DNA of 64,000 bases from Gammaproteobacteria bacterium (GCA_016707425.1 JADJHU010000011.1:1-64000), one strand, 5' to 3'. Shown: positions 7,309 to 18,002, counted from the stretch's first letter. Numbers and translations: made by a program. Notes: generated from the letters alone by a model not told the origin.

Positions 7309-8517
7309 TCATTCGTGGCGCAGGGCGTCGATCGGGTTGAGCGAGGCGGCGCGGCGCGCCGGGAAATAGCCGAAGGCAATACCGATCCCGGCCGAGAACA
7401 GGAATGCGAGTGCGTTGATCTGCCAGTCGAAGGAGAAGGGCACGCGCATCACCGGCGCGAGGCTGAGCGTCGCGGCAAGCGCCACCAGCAGCCCGATCAG
7501 TCCTCCGAGGCAGGAGAGCGTGACCGCTTCGACGAGGAACTGCGTCAGCACCTCGCGCTGCACCGCACCGATGGCGAGCCGGATGCCGATCTCGCGCGTG
7601 CGTTCCGTCACCGAGACGAGCATGATGTTCATGATGCCGATGCCGCCGACAACGAGGCTGACTGCCGCCACCGCGCCAAGCAGCATGGTCATGGTCTTCG
7701 AGGTTCCGGAGACGGCATCGAGGAACTGCTTCGAATCGAAGATGTTGAAGTTGTCCGCGATCCCGTCCTGGAGCTTGCGGCGCTCGCGAAGCAGCTGCGT
7801 GATCGACGCGCTCACGGCTGACGTCGAGTAGATCCGGTCGACCGCGACCTGGATCGCCCGGATGTCACGGTTGCCCACGATGCGACGCTCGGCGGTCTTG
7901 AGCGGCATCACGACCTGATCATCCTGGTCCTGGCCGAAGCCGGCCTGACCCCGCCGCGCCATCACACCGATGACCTCGCAGGAGACATCCCTGACCCGGA
8001 ACTGCCTGCCGAGCGGATCTCCGTCCCTGAAGAGATTCGCAGCGACCGTCGCGCCGACGACGCAGACGGCCTTCCCGGCCTGCAGCTCCGGTTCGGAGAA
8101 GCGCCGCCCGGCATCGAGCGCGATCCCGGAAACTTCGAAATAGTCATTGGTCGTGCCGAAGAGCGTCGTCGACCAGTTCTGCCCGCTGCGCACGACCGTG
8201 ACCGCCGCCTGGACCTGCGGTGCCACGGTCAGGACACCCGCCACCTGCTCACGGATGGCATCCGCGTCGCTCTCCTTGAAGGGCGGCGGCGGCGGACCGC
8301 CTCCTCCGCGCCCGAAGCCTGCTCCCGGGCGCACGGTGAGCACATTGGAACCGAGACTGGCGAGCTGCGCCTGCACGGCGGCCGTGGCACCTTTGCCGAT
8401 GGTCACCATGGTCACCACGGATGCGACGCCGATGATGATGCCGAGCGTCGTCAGGAAAGAGCGCATCTTGTGGCGCTGAATCTCCCGCAGCGCAAGTGCC
8501 ATGATCGTGCCGAACAT
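7309..8517 (-). CDS. macB: MacB-type ABC transporter permease
   Basis: Inner-membrane permease of a tripartite efflux pump or mechanotransmission ABC transporter. The 402 residues have an N-terminal membrane helix (FLTTLGIIIGVASVVTMVTIG), a large periplasmic MacB_PCD domain with a Gly/Pro-rich patch (about 70-80), then three C-terminal helices of the FtsX fold including GGIGIMNIMLVSVTERTREIGIR. In E. coli MacB this domain is fused to the ATPase; here the two are separate genes. The ATG overlaps the ATPase stop by one base. It is last in the operon and ends 6 bp from the convergent aldolase gene. Its substrate cannot be read from sequence. Confidence 0.9.
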   Translation of the reverse strand: MFGTIMALALREIQRHKMRSFLTTLGIIIGVASVVTMVTIGKGATAAVQAQLASLGSNVLTVRPGAGFGRGGGGPPPPPFKESDADAIREQVAGVLTVAPQVQAAVTVVRSGQNWSTTLFGTTNDYFEVSGIALDAGRRFSEPELQAGKAVCVVGATVAANLFRDGDPLGRQFRVRDVSCEVIGVMARRGQAGFGQDQDDQVVMPLKTAERRIVGNRDIRAIQVAVDRIYSTSAVSASITQLLRERRKLQDGIADNFNIFDSKQFLDAVSGTSKTMTMLLGAVAAVSLVVGGIGIMNIMLVSVTERTREIGIRLAIGAVQREVLTQFLVEAVTLSCLGGLIGLLVALAATLSLAPVMRVPFSFDWQINALAFLFSAGIGIAFGYFPARRAASLNPIDALRHE

Positions 8518-9216
8518 CAGTGCTGCTCCTGCGCTGCCTCGATGCGGTCGATGCGCCCGTCCCGGAACACGATGCGCCGGCGCGCAAAGACCGCAATGTC
8601 CTGCTCGTGAGTCACCATGAGAATCGTGATGCCGCGAGCCTGGTTAAGCTCTCTCAGCAGCGTGACGATCTCCAGCGAGCGCGCGCTGTCGAGGTTGCCG
8701 GTCGGCTCGTCGGCCAGCAGCAGCAGCGGATTCGGTGACGATGGCGCGCGCGATGGCGACGCGCTGCTGCTGGCCGCCCGAGAGCTCGGCGGGCGTGTGA
8801 TCGTGCCATTCGGCGAGCCCGACGAGTTCGAGCGCCTGCATGGCACGCTTGTGACGCACGTTCGCCGGCTCACGCCGGTACAGGAGCGGCAGTTCGACGT
8901 TCTCGAGGGCTGTGGTGCGCGACAGCAGATTGAATCCCTGGAACACGAAACCGATGTAGCGACGCCTGAGGAGAGCCTGCTGGTCGCGGCTGAGATGCTC
9001 GACATTGACGCCCTTGAAGCGGAACGCGCCCGAGCTGGGTGCATCCAGGCAGCCGAGGATGTGCATCAACGTCGACTTTCCGGAGCCGGAGGCTCCCATG
9101 ATTGCCACGAAGTCGCCACGCTCCACGGTCAGGTCCACGCCATTCAGGGCATGGAAGGCAGACGGTCCCTGGCCGTAGGTCTTGGTGATGCCGCGCAGCT
9201 CGATCAGCGGGCTCAT
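8517..9216 (-). CDS. MacB/LolD-type ABC transporter ATPase, frameshifted
   Basis: ATP-hydrolysing subunit that powers the permease encoded next. Walker A GASGSGKST is near residue 40, and the signature LSGGQQQR lies ahead of the shift. The frame then breaks: one reading gives AIARAIVTE and the other PNPLLLLADEPTGNLD, which holds Walker B. One extra base near 8733 explains this (ACC-G-AAT to ACC-AAT). Corrected, the gene is 232 residues, the usual size. It overlaps macA by 4 bp and the permease by 1 bp, so expression is tightly coupled. A sequence error is more likely than true loss because all neighbours are intact. Confidence 0.9.
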
Positions 9217-10514
9217 TTGAGGGTCGCGAGTTCCCCGGTGATCACGGCGAGTCCGGGCTCGACACCGCCTCCGGTGACGGCGGTCAGACTGCCGTTGGTC
9301 GCCCCGGCCGTGACCTGTAGGGGCCTCGGCTGCCCGTCCTGCCCCGCGACGTAGAGCGTCTGCAGCGTGCCGCGTGACACCTTCGCCGACTTTGCAGCGG
9401 GCAGCGGCCGAAGAGGCATCATCGAGAAGCCCGCCGGCCCGCCGCTGCGCGCGACGGACGGCCGGAAGCGCAGCGCGGCGTTCGGTACGAGCAGCGCGTT
9501 CCGTACGGTCTGGGTGACGATTTCAGCGGTAGCCGTCATCCCGGGACGCAGCATCAGATCGCCATTGCCTACGGTGAGGACTGCGGTGTAGGCCACGACC
9601 GTCGAGCTGCCCGATGCGCCCGTGCCCGTGGACGAGGCGGCATTGGCACCGACGTCCACGCGGCGCACGGTCGCGTCGAAGCGGCGACCTGGAAACGCAT
9701 CGACCGTGAAGACTGCCGTCTGGCCTTCACGCACTTCGCCCACATCGGCTTCGTCCACCTTCACCTCGAGCTTCATCGAGGAGAGGTCCTCGGCGATCGT
9801 GAAGAGCGTCGGCGTGTTGAAGGAAGCGGCCACCGTCTGGCCCGGATCAACCTGGCGCGACAACACGACGCCGGTCACCGGCGAACGGATCGTCGCCTTC
9901 TCCAGACTGATCTTGTCGGAGGAGAGCTGCGCCTGCGCTGCCGAAACCTGGGCGTGCGCGGCCTGCACGTTGGCGAGTGCGCGCGCATGCTCCGCGCGGG
10001 CCGTGTCGAGCTCGGTCGCGGACGGCACCTTGCCGCCCGAGAGCCGGCTGACTTCCTCCAGGCGCGCGAGATTCGCCGCCGCCTGGCGCTCGGTGGCCTG
10101 CGCCTGTCCGACACCCGCCTGCGCCTGCAACAGCGCCGCGCGGCTGCGGGAGATGGCATCGCGCAGACGCAGCGTATCGAGTCGCGCGATGGGCTGCCCC
10201 TTGTTCACGCGATCGTTCACGTCCACGTGGACGGCCTCGATCAGCCCTGAGAGCTCGGAGCCGACCGTCACTTCGTTGATCGGCGCCAGATTGCCGGTGG
10301 CCGTGATCTTCACCTCCAGATCGCCCCTCGTAACCGGCGTGCTCGCGTAACGCGCCTCCGCCTTGCGACCCATGAAGAGCCACCCGAGCAGCACGAGCAG
10401 CACGAGCACCGGCGCGGTGATCAGCAGCACGCGCCGATATTTCGTCCACCGTCCCGGAGGCGGCACACCGAGGAATTCATTCAGATCCGTCTGCGGGGCC
10501 TGTCCATCCGTCAC
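9213..10514 (-). CDS. macA: Periplasmic adaptor (membrane fusion) subunit of an ABC efflux pump
   Basis: HlyD/MacA-family adaptor linking the inner-membrane ABC transporter to the outer-membrane channel. The 433 residues contain one N-terminal membrane helix (LLITAPVLVLLVLLGWLFM), a split lipoyl domain (GNLAPINEVTVGSELSG and IRSPVTGVVLSR), a coiled-coil hairpin rich in Ala, Gln and Arg between about residues 115 and 215, and beta-barrel regions toward the end. A Ser/Thr/Gly insertion near residues 290-310 looks like a flexible loop. The start overlaps the upstream channel gene stop by ATGA and its own stop overlaps the ATPase by 4 bp. Confidence 0.9.
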   Translation of the reverse strand: MTDGQAPQTDLNEFLGVPPPGRWTKYRRVLLITAPVLVLLVLLGWLFMGRKAEARYASTPVTRGDLEVKITATGNLAPINEVTVGSELSGLIEAVHVDVNDRVNKGQPIARLDTLRLRDAISRSRAALLQAQAGVGQAQATERQAAANLARLEEVSRLSGGKVPSATELDTARAEHARALANVQAAHAQVSAAQAQLSSDKISLEKATIRSPVTGVVLSRQVDPGQTVAASFNTPTLFTIAEDLSSMKLEVKVDEADVGEVREGQTAVFTVDAFPGRRFDATVRRVDVGANAASSTGTGASGSSTVVAYTAVLTVGNGDLMLRPGMTATAEIVTQTVRNALLVPNAALRFRPSVARSGGPAGFSMMPLRPLPAAKSAKVSRGTLQTLYVAGQDGQPRPLQVTAGATNGSLTAVTGGGVEPGLAVITGELATLK

Positions 10515-11941
10515 TGCGTCACCTCCGTCTCCGCCGATGGCACCCAGCCACCACCGAGAGCCTTGTAGAGCTGAATTGCTCCGGTCGAGCGTGCGGCACG
10601 CGCGACGACACGCCCGTCCTGGGTGCCGAGAAGACTGCGCTGGGCGTCGAGAAGCGACTGGAAGTCGATCAGGCCGGCGCGATACTGCGCGTCTGCGAGC
10701 TGCAATGCCGCGAGTGCCGCGTCTTCAGCGAGTGCCAGCTGCTCCTCGCGCCGGCGCGCTGCATCCACGGTGACGAGCGCGCTTTCGGCTTCCTCGAGCG
10801 CCCCGAGCACCGTGCCGCGATAGACTGCGAGCGCAGCATCGGCGGACGCACGCTGCTGGGCCAGGCGCGCCCGCAGGCGTCCTCCCTGGAACAGGGGCGC
10901 GGTGATGCCCGCGACCAGGCTGCGATCGGCCGATGCACCGAGATCGCCGACGGAGGCCGCCGTGCTCGACAGGACGCCGCTCAGGCGCAAGGCGGGAAAC
11001 AGGTCGGCCCGGGCGACACCGATGCGCGCCACCTCTGCGGCCAGTGAGCGCTCGGCGGCGATCACGTCGGGCCGCCGCCGCAGGAGATCGGCCGGAATCC
11101 CGGCCTCGATCGACACGGGCGCAGCCGGAATGGCTCCGCCCGCCTCGAGGCGCGCCGTCACAGAGCCCGCCGGTTCGCCGAGCAGCAGCGCAATGCGGTT
11201 GGCGGCGCCCTGGAAGCTCGCCTGCAGCTGAGGAATCGTGGCCGCCGTCTGCGCACGCAGGAGTTTCGCCTGCTCGAGATCGAGCGTGCTGACCAGTCCC
11301 GCCTGGCTTCGCCAGCCCGTGATCTGCACGGACTCGTCCTGGTAGCCCAGATTGCGCTGCGCGACGGCGAGCCGCTCCTGCGCACTGCGTGCATCGATGT
11401 AGCCGAGAGCGAGTTCGGCAGCGAGCGAACGGCGTACATCGTCCAGATTCGCGGCCGCCCGCGCAAGATCGGCCCGCGAGGCTCTCGCCGCACTGCGCAG
11501 GCCGCCGAAGACGTCGATTTCCCAGGAAGCGTCGAAGCCGGCCTGATACGAATCCACGGCGGGCTGCGAGGACCCCGACGTGTCGCGCCGGCTCGCCTGG
11601 GCCGAAGCACCCACGGAAGGGAGGAATGCGCCCCGGCTGCCACGCAGTGCGGCACGCGCCGCCCGCAGCCGTGCCCTGGCGGCATCCAGGTCTGGGTTCG
11701 CCGCGAGCGCCCGGGTCACCAGCTCGCTCAACAGCGGATCACGGAACCCCTGCCACCACTGTGCAAGGTCCGGTCTGGATTCCCCGCGTGTTGCCGGAGC
11801 GTGCCATTGCTCCGGCATCGCGACGGCAGTGGCTGGGTCGGCTCCTCCGCGCGCGGAGCCCGCGCCAGCGGGATCGGCCGCGCAGGCAGCCGACAGTATC
11901 GCAACGAGGGTGACCGCAATCCGGGCTGAATGTGATCGCAT
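10511..11941 (-). CDS. TolC/NodT-family outer-membrane efflux lipoprotein
   Basis: Outer-membrane channel of the efflux system, first in the operon. The 476 residues start with a lipoprotein signal (MRSHSARIAVTLVAILSAAC) and have the two repeated outer-membrane-factor halves, with the motifs ASWEIDVFGGLR, GIPADLLRRRPDVIAAE and APLFQGGRLRA typical of the NodT group. The ATG at 11941 was chosen because it gives the signal peptide exactly; a longer open frame upstream has no signal. There is no Shine-Dalgarno sequence, but an extended -10 box lies 6 bp before the ATG, which suggests a leaderless mRNA. Substrates probably include drugs or lipopeptides, by family only. Confidence 0.9.
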   Translation of the reverse strand: MRSHSARIAVTLVAILSAACAADPAGAGSARGGADPATAVAMPEQWHAPATRGESRPDLAQWWQGFRDPLLSELVTRALAANPDLDAARARLRAARAALRGSRGAFLPSVGASAQASRRDTSGSSQPAVDSYQAGFDASWEIDVFGGLRSAARASRADLARAAANLDDVRRSLAAELALGYIDARSAQERLAVAQRNLGYQDESVQITGWRSQAGLVSTLDLEQAKLLRAQTAATIPQLQASFQGAANRIALLLGEPAGSVTARLEAGGAIPAAPVSIEAGIPADLLRRRPDVIAAERSLAAEVARIGVARADLFPALRLSGVLSSTAASVGDLGASADRSLVAGITAPLFQGGRLRARLAQQRASADAALAVYRGTVLGALEEAESALVTVDAARRREEQLALAEDAALAALQLADAQYRAGLIDFQSLLDAQRSLLGTQDGRVVARAARSTGAIQLYKALGGGWVPSAETEVTQ

Positions 11942-11947
11942 GGCGAG

Positions 11948-11956
11948 CTTATAGCA
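11948..11956 (-). promoter_or_regulatory. Extended -10 box (TGCTATAAG) just before the efflux channel gene
   Basis: TGC-TATAAG ends 6 bp before the ATG of the channel gene, so transcription would start at or next to the start codon. This fits the missing ribosome binding site. Confidence 0.4.
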
Positions 11957-12107
11957 GTGGCGTCGAAGAAACGCATTCCAGCGCGAATGCGCAGCCGCCC
12001 CGAGGTCGCCTTGCCGCATCGTCCATCCGGCCTTAGCCTTGGAGCACCGAGCAGGTCGGCAGGTTCCGCATGGCGCGGTGCGTCCGATCCAGCCACTGGA
12101 GAAATGC

Positions 12108-12755
12108 ATGAACGACGAGCCCGAGACCAGAGGCTTTCCCCTCCGGACCGACACCAGCGGGGAGCCCGTCACGGGCATCTGGGCCGAGAGACGGCGACTC
12201 GCGCGTGTCATGCGCACGGTCATCGAGCATCTCATGGTGTCGGACGCGCCGGAGGATGAGCTGCGCGAGACGGCGGACACCCTGGAGCGCTTCGCAGCAC
12301 GGCTCGCCAGCCACCCACGGCGGCGCGTCCAGCTCGGCTTCACCGAAGCCGCCACCTCGGGCGACGTGCGCGGATTCTTCGATTTCAGCCCCCTGATCGG
12401 TCTCTCGAACCCGATCGCACCGCCTCTCGAGCTCACTGTGGACGGAGAGATCGTCCGCGGGCAGGTGCGCTTCGGGACGGCCTACGAGGGTCCGCCGGGC
12501 TGCGCACACGGAGGCTGCATCGCAGCCGTCTTCGACGAGCTGCTCGGCTTCACGCAGTCCCTCACGAGTCATCCGGGCATGACGGGCACGCTCACCATCC
12601 GCTATCGCGTACCAACGCCGCTGCACACGGACCTGCGCTGCGAGGCCCGCGTACAGCGCGTCGCGGGCCGGAAGATATTCTGCGAGGGACAGCTCTACGC
12701 GGGCGACACGCGGTACGCCGAGGCGGAGGGCATCTTCCTGTCCCTGCGCCGCTGA
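12108..12755 (+). CDS. PaaI-like hotdog-fold thioesterase
   Basis: Predicted acyl-CoA thioesterase of 215 residues. The C-terminal half is a 4HBT/hotdog domain: GTAYEGPPGCAHGGCIAAVFDELLG resembles the helix-and-HGG region of PaaI and human THEM4-like enzymes, followed by TGTLTIRYRVPTPLHTD. The N-terminal 90 residues look helical and have no clear match. ATG at 12108 follows TGGAGAA. The gene stands alone, divergent from the efflux operon and convergent with groEL. The acyl substrate is unknown. Confidence 0.8.
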   Translation: MNDEPETRGFPLRTDTSGEPVTGIWAERRRLARVMRTVIEHLMVSDAPEDELRETADTLERFAARLASHPRRRVQLGFTEAATSGDVRGFFDFSPLIGLSNPIAPPLELTVDGEIVRGQVRFGTAYEGPPGCAHGGCIAAVFDELLGFTQSLTSHPGMTGTLTIRYRVPTPLHTDLRCEARVQRVAGRKIFCEGQLYAGDTRYAEAEGIFLSLRR

Positions 12756-12761
12756 AAAGAA

Positions 12762-12787
12762 GAGGGCCGGCGTTTCCGCCGGCCCTC
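12762..12787. terminator. Intrinsic terminator between the thioesterase and groEL
   Basis: GAGGGCCGGCG, loop TTTC and CGCCGGCCCTC form a perfect 11-bp stem between two convergent genes. On the minus strand it is followed by TTCTTTTC, so it should end groESL transcripts; it can also stop the thioesterase mRNA. Confidence 0.85.
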
Positions 12788-12824
12788 GCTCGTATCGGCC
12801 GTGATGAACGCGTAACGCCTCGCG

Positions 12825-14471
<1,647 letters not shown>

Positions 14472-14474
14472 TGC

Positions 14475-14768
14475 TTACTTCCCTTCGATCACGGCCATGA
14501 CGTCTTCCTCGCGCATCACGAGGAGATCTTCACCGTCGACCTTGACCTCCGTTCCGCTGTACTTGCCGAACAGGATCTTGTCGCCGACCTTGACGTCGAG
14601 AGGACGGACATTGCCGTCTTCCAGAATCTTGCCCTTGCCGACTGCGACGATCTTTCCCTGAACCGGCTTTTCGGCCGCGGTGTCGGGGATCACGATGCCG
14701 CCCGGGGAGGTACGTTCCTCCTCGAGGCGCTTCACGATCACGCGGTCATGAAGAGGACGAATCTTCAT
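14475..14768 (-). CDS. groES: Co-chaperonin GroES (10 kDa)
   Basis: Lid of the GroEL chamber. The 97 residues match the family end to end (MKIRPLHDRVIVKR, mobile loop TSPGGIVIPD, then GKYSGTEVKVDGEDLLVMRE). A purine-rich GAAGGAG lies 7 bp before the ATG. First gene of groESL. Confidence 0.99.
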   Translation of the reverse strand: MKIRPLHDRVIVKRLEEERTSPGGIVIPDTAAEKPVQGKIVAVGKGKILEDGNVRPLDVKVGDKILFGKYSGTEVKVDGEDLLVMREEDVMAVIEGK

Positions 14769-14828
14769 GTGTAACGCTCCTTCGAAGCTTGTGACTGGAT
14801 TGAACTGAATCAGGATCAGGGAGAGCTG

Positions 14829-14855
14829 TTAGCACTCTCCCCAAGCGGCTGCTAA
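14829..14855 (-). promoter_or_regulatory. CIRCE operator (HrcA binding site) of groESL
   Basis: TTAGCACTC, exactly 9 bp, then GGCTGCTAA. The left arm is a perfect match to the CIRCE consensus and the right arm matches 7 of 9 bases. It sits directly downstream of the -10 box, so bound HrcA repressor would block transcription. HrcA itself is not in the window. Confidence 0.9.
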
Positions 14856-14882
14856 TAATAGCGGCGGCCCGCGGGATTTCAA
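14855..14882 (-). promoter_or_regulatory. Sigma-70-type promoter of groESL
   Basis: On the minus strand TTGAAA (14882-14877), a 16-bp spacer and TATTAT (14860-14855) form a good housekeeping promoter whose -10 touches the CIRCE operator. No sigma-32 consensus was noticed. Confidence 0.7.
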
Positions 14883-14992
14883 GGCAGGCGCCGTACCGCC
14901 CGGCGGGGGGCGGCCTGTGACCTGGGCGGGTGACGGAGCAGGCCCGGCAGACTATGCTGCACCTGCAAAAGCGGTGATTCTGTTATAAGCCA

Positions 14993-15355
14993 ATGACTTA
15001 CGAGAATATTCTGGTTCTGTGCAGCTGCCCTGACGAGGCCGTGGCGAGGCGCATCGCGCACACTCTGGTGGATGAGCGCCTCGCCGCCTGTGTCAATCGC
15101 CTGAGCGCCCTCCGATCGACCTATCGCTGGCAGGGTCGCATCGAGGATGAACCCGAGGTGCTGCTTCTCATCAAAGCAGGCAGTGCCCGCTTCGAGGCGC
15201 TCGAGAGACGCATTCGGACCCTGCACCCGCATGAGATTCCGGAGATCATCGCCCTCCCCATCGTGGCAGGCTCACAGGCCTACCTCGACTGGCTTGCGCA
15301 TGAAACGACGCCCGAATCCGCGACACCGGCAGACTCCTCGACTGTCCCGTACTGA
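14993..15355 (+). CDS. cutA: CutA-family divalent ion tolerance protein
   Basis: Small trimeric protein of the CutA1 family, linked to copper tolerance in E. coli but of uncertain biochemical role. The 120 residues show VLCSCPDEAVARRIA, RLAACVN, YRWQGRIEDEPEVLLLIK and HPHEIPEIIALPI, all diagnostic. It lies 9 bp upstream of dsbD, the same cutA-dsbD order as in many proteobacteria, and probably shares its mRNA. Confidence 0.95.
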   Translation: MTYENILVLCSCPDEAVARRIAHTLVDERLAACVNRLSALRSTYRWQGRIEDEPEVLLLIKAGSARFEALERRIRTLHPHEIPEIIALPIVAGSQAYLDWLAHETTPESATPADSSTVPY

Positions 15356-15364
15356 CCCGACGCC

Positions 15365-17185
15365 GTGACTCACAAGACGCGCCTCCACGTGCTCCTCAGC
15401 CTCCTCGCGGCGGCGACTCTCACCGCGTCGGCCGCAGACGTGGCCGCCGCCGGGCGGTCGGACGTCGATACGGTGTTCGCCCGTGTGCGCGAACGATCAT
15501 CCAGCCAGGAATTCCTGCCACCCGACGAGGCCTTCCGCGTCGAAGCCATCGCCGAGGGTCCGGACCGCGTGCGCCTGGTGTGGGAAATCGCCGAGGGCTA
15601 CTACCTCTATCGCAGCCGGCTCGGCGTCCGCACCCCGAGCACGCAGGCGACCTTGGGGTCGCCGGCACTCCCGACGGGCCGCAGCCACGAAGACGAGTAC
15701 TTTGGCCGACAGGAGGTGTATTACGGCGAACTGGTCGCGCGCCTCCCGGTGTCGCGCGCGGCAGGCGCCCCTCTCGCACTGCCTCTCGTCGTGACCTACC
15801 AGGGCTGTGCCGATGCGGGGCTCTGCTATCCGCCGGTCACGAAGACCCTCGATGTCCACCTGCCCGCCGGGGGCGCTACGCCCGGTGGCTTCGTGTCCGA
15901 GCAGGACCGGCTCGCCCGACTCATCGCCTCGGGCAACCTGCTCGTCGTGCTCGGCACCTTCTTCGGGCTGGGGCTGCTGCTGTCGCTCACGCCCTGCGTG
16001 CTGCCGATGGTCCCGATCCTCTCCGGCCTCATCGCCGGGCAGGGCGGCCGGGTCAGCGCGGGACGCGGATTCGCGCTGTCGCTCGCCTATGTGCTCGGCA
16101 TGGCGCTCACCTACACCATCGCCGCAGCCGCCTTTGCAGCCGCCGGGCGTGGGTTGCAGGTCCAGGCACTCTTCCAGCAGCCGTGGATCGTCACGCTCTT
16201 CGCCCTGCTGTTCGTCGCGCTCGCACTCTCGATGCTCGGCGTCTTCGAGCTGCAGATGCCGTCGGCCGTGCAGACCGCCCTCGCGAGTCTCAGCAGCCGC
16301 CGGCGGGCCGGCCGCTTCGGCAGCGTCGCGGCGATGGGTGCGCTCTCCGCGCTCATCGTGACGAGCTGCGTGGCCCCGCCCCTGGTTGCCGCACTGATGG
16401 TCATTGCGCAGAGCGGGAATGTCGTGCGCGGCAGCGCGGCGCTCTTCTCGATGAGCCTCGGCATGGGCGCTCCGCTGCTCCTGGTTGGCGCCTCGGCGGG
16501 CCGCCTCCTGCCGAAGGCCGGCCCCTGGATGGTCACGGTGAAACGGCTCTTCGGCGTCCTGATGCTCGCCATGGCCGCGTGGATGCTGGCGCGCCTCGTG
16601 CCGGCGCGCCTGATGATGTTGCTGTGGGCCGTGCCGGTGCTGACGGCGGCATGGCTGTCGTGGTCAGCCGTCCGGCACAGCAGGGCGGCGGCGCTGGTGC
16701 TGAGGAGCATCGGCGCCGCGGCCGCCGTCTACGCCGTCGCACTGATCGCGGGTGCAGTCCTCGGTCGCACGGATCCGCTCGCGCCACTCCCGCGCCAGGC
16801 CGGAACGCATCCGGCGCTGTCTTTCCACGCGGTCGGATCGCTGGACGACCTGGAGCGCGAAGTCTCGGCAGCCGTGGCACAGTCCCGGCCCGTGATGCTC
16901 GATTTCTATGCCGACTGGTGCGTCTCGTGCAAGGAAATGGAGAAGTACACCTTCAGCCATCGCGACGTGCAGGCCGCATTGAAGCAGGCGGTCCTGCTGC
17001 GCGCCGACGTCACGAAGAACGACGCGAACGACCAGGCGCTCCTGCGACACTTCGGGATCTTCGGCCCGCCCACCATCGCCTTCTACGGCCCCGATGGCCA
17101 GGAGCGGGTGGATTACCGGGTCGTCGGATACATGAAGGCCGCGGAATTCGCCATGCTGTCGCGCGACGCGCTGGCGGCACGCTAG
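15365..17185 (+). CDS. dsbD: Thiol:disulfide interchange protein DsbD
   Basis: Carries reducing power from cytosolic thioredoxin across the inner membrane to periplasmic thiol proteins. All three redox parts are visible in 606 residues: a signal peptide and N-terminal domain with Cys148 and Cys154 (CADAGLCY), a membrane domain with the essential cysteines Cys211 (SLTPCVLPMVP) and Cys335 (VTSCVAPPL), and a C-terminal thioredoxin domain with Cys519-Val-Ser-Cys522 (DWCVSCK). Start is GTG at 15365. The stop abuts the ATG of the next gene, a thioredoxin-like protein that is a likely client. Confidence 0.95.
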   Translation: MTHKTRLHVLLSLLAAATLTASAADVAAAGRSDVDTVFARVRERSSSQEFLPPDEAFRVEAIAEGPDRVRLVWEIAEGYYLYRSRLGVRTPSTQATLGSPALPTGRSHEDEYFGRQEVYYGELVARLPVSRAAGAPLALPLVVTYQGCADAGLCYPPVTKTLDVHLPAGGATPGGFVSEQDRLARLIASGNLLVVLGTFFGLGLLLSLTPCVLPMVPILSGLIAGQGGRVSAGRGFALSLAYVLGMALTYTIAAAAFAAAGRGLQVQALFQQPWIVTLFALLFVALALSMLGVFELQMPSAVQTALASLSSRRRAGRFGSVAAMGALSALIVTSCVAPPLVAALMVIAQSGNVVRGSAALFSMSLGMGAPLLLVGASAGRLLPKAGPWMVTVKRLFGVLMLAMAAWMLARLVPARLMMLLWAVPVLTAAWLSWSAVRHSRAAALVLRSIGAAAAVYAVALIAGAVLGRTDPLAPLPRQAGTHPALSFHAVGSLDDLEREVSAAVAQSRPVMLDFYADWCVSCKEMEKYTFSHRDVQAALKQAVLLRADVTKNDANDQALLRHFGIFGPPTIAFYGPDGQERVDYRVVGYMKAAEFAMLSRDALAAR

Positions 17186-17935
17186 ATGACGGGGCGCGCC
17201 CTGCTCGTCCTGGCCGTAGCCCTCGGTGCGGTCTCTGCGGGTTTCTGGGCTTTCCGGACTGGAGGCCCTGGATGGGGTGCGGGCGGCGCCAGCTCACCGC
17301 CCGTCATCGCGCCGTTTGCCACCACGACCTCCCGTCCGGAGATGCTCGAGCCGCGGCCCGCGTCGATCCCGACGATCCTGCCCGACTTTGCGCTCTCCGA
17401 TCGGGGTGAGCGGCCCCGACGCCTCGCAGACTGGAGGGGCCAGCCACTGATCGTGAACTTCTGGGCCACCTGGTGCGCACCCTGCCGGCGTGAAATCCCG
17501 CTGCTCACTGCCCTGCGCCAGGAGCGTCAGGCCGAGCGCCTCGAAGTCATCGGCATCGCCGTGGACTCCCGTCCGGCAGTCCTCGAATATGCCGACCGCA
17601 TCGGTCTCGATTATCCTCTCCTGATCGGTGAGGCCGACGGGCTTGCAGCGATCGAAGCCTTCGGGATGGAGACGGTCTTTCCGTTCACGGTCTTTGCGGA
17701 CCGCCAGCACCGCATCGTCGCGCTGAAGATCGGCGAGCTGCACCGCGACGAGGCCGATTTCGTACTCGACCGGATGCAGGACGTCGACGCCGGCCGGCTC
17801 ACGCTCGAGGGTGCGCGCGCGCGCATTGCTGCGCGCCTGCCGGAGCTCGCGACCGAACGAGCCCGCCGGCGGTCCCGGGCCGTGGGTCCGCGCCAGCATG
17901 AGGCCGAGATCGCGGCAAATCGCACCCAGAAGTAG
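17186..17935 (+). CDS. TlpA/ResA-like membrane-anchored thioredoxin
   Basis: Periplasmic thiol-disulfide oxidoreductase of 249 residues. An N-terminal membrane anchor (ALLVLAVALGAVSAGFWAF) is followed by a Pro/Thr-rich linker and an AlkA/TlpA-type thioredoxin domain with the active site NFWATWCAPC (Cys97, Cys100) and cis-Pro in VFPFTVF. The last 40 residues are rich in Arg, Ala and Glu and extend beyond the fold. It starts on the base after the dsbD stop, so DsbD probably keeps it reduced. Cytochrome c maturation or heme protein repair is a likely job by family, not shown here. Confidence 0.85.
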   Translation: MTGRALLVLAVALGAVSAGFWAFRTGGPGWGAGGASSPPVIAPFATTTSRPEMLEPRPASIPTILPDFALSDRGERPRRLADWRGQPLIVNFWATWCAPCRREIPLLTALRQERQAERLEVIGIAVDSRPAVLEYADRIGLDYPLLIGEADGLAAIEAFGMETVFPFTVFADRQHRIVALKIGELHRDEADFVLDRMQDVDAGRLTLEGARARIAARLPELATERARRRSRAVGPRQHEAEIAANRTQK

Positions 17936-18002
17936 CCTCAGACGCAACAATTAGGGTAAATTCTCCGCCCCTCTGGTAATCCGCGAAGCGCCCGAGCCAC
18001 CC

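Noticed and set aside
14981..14992. Extended -10 (TGTTATAAG) as promoter of cutA
   Set aside because: It ends only 3 bp before the ATG, so transcription would start after the start codon.
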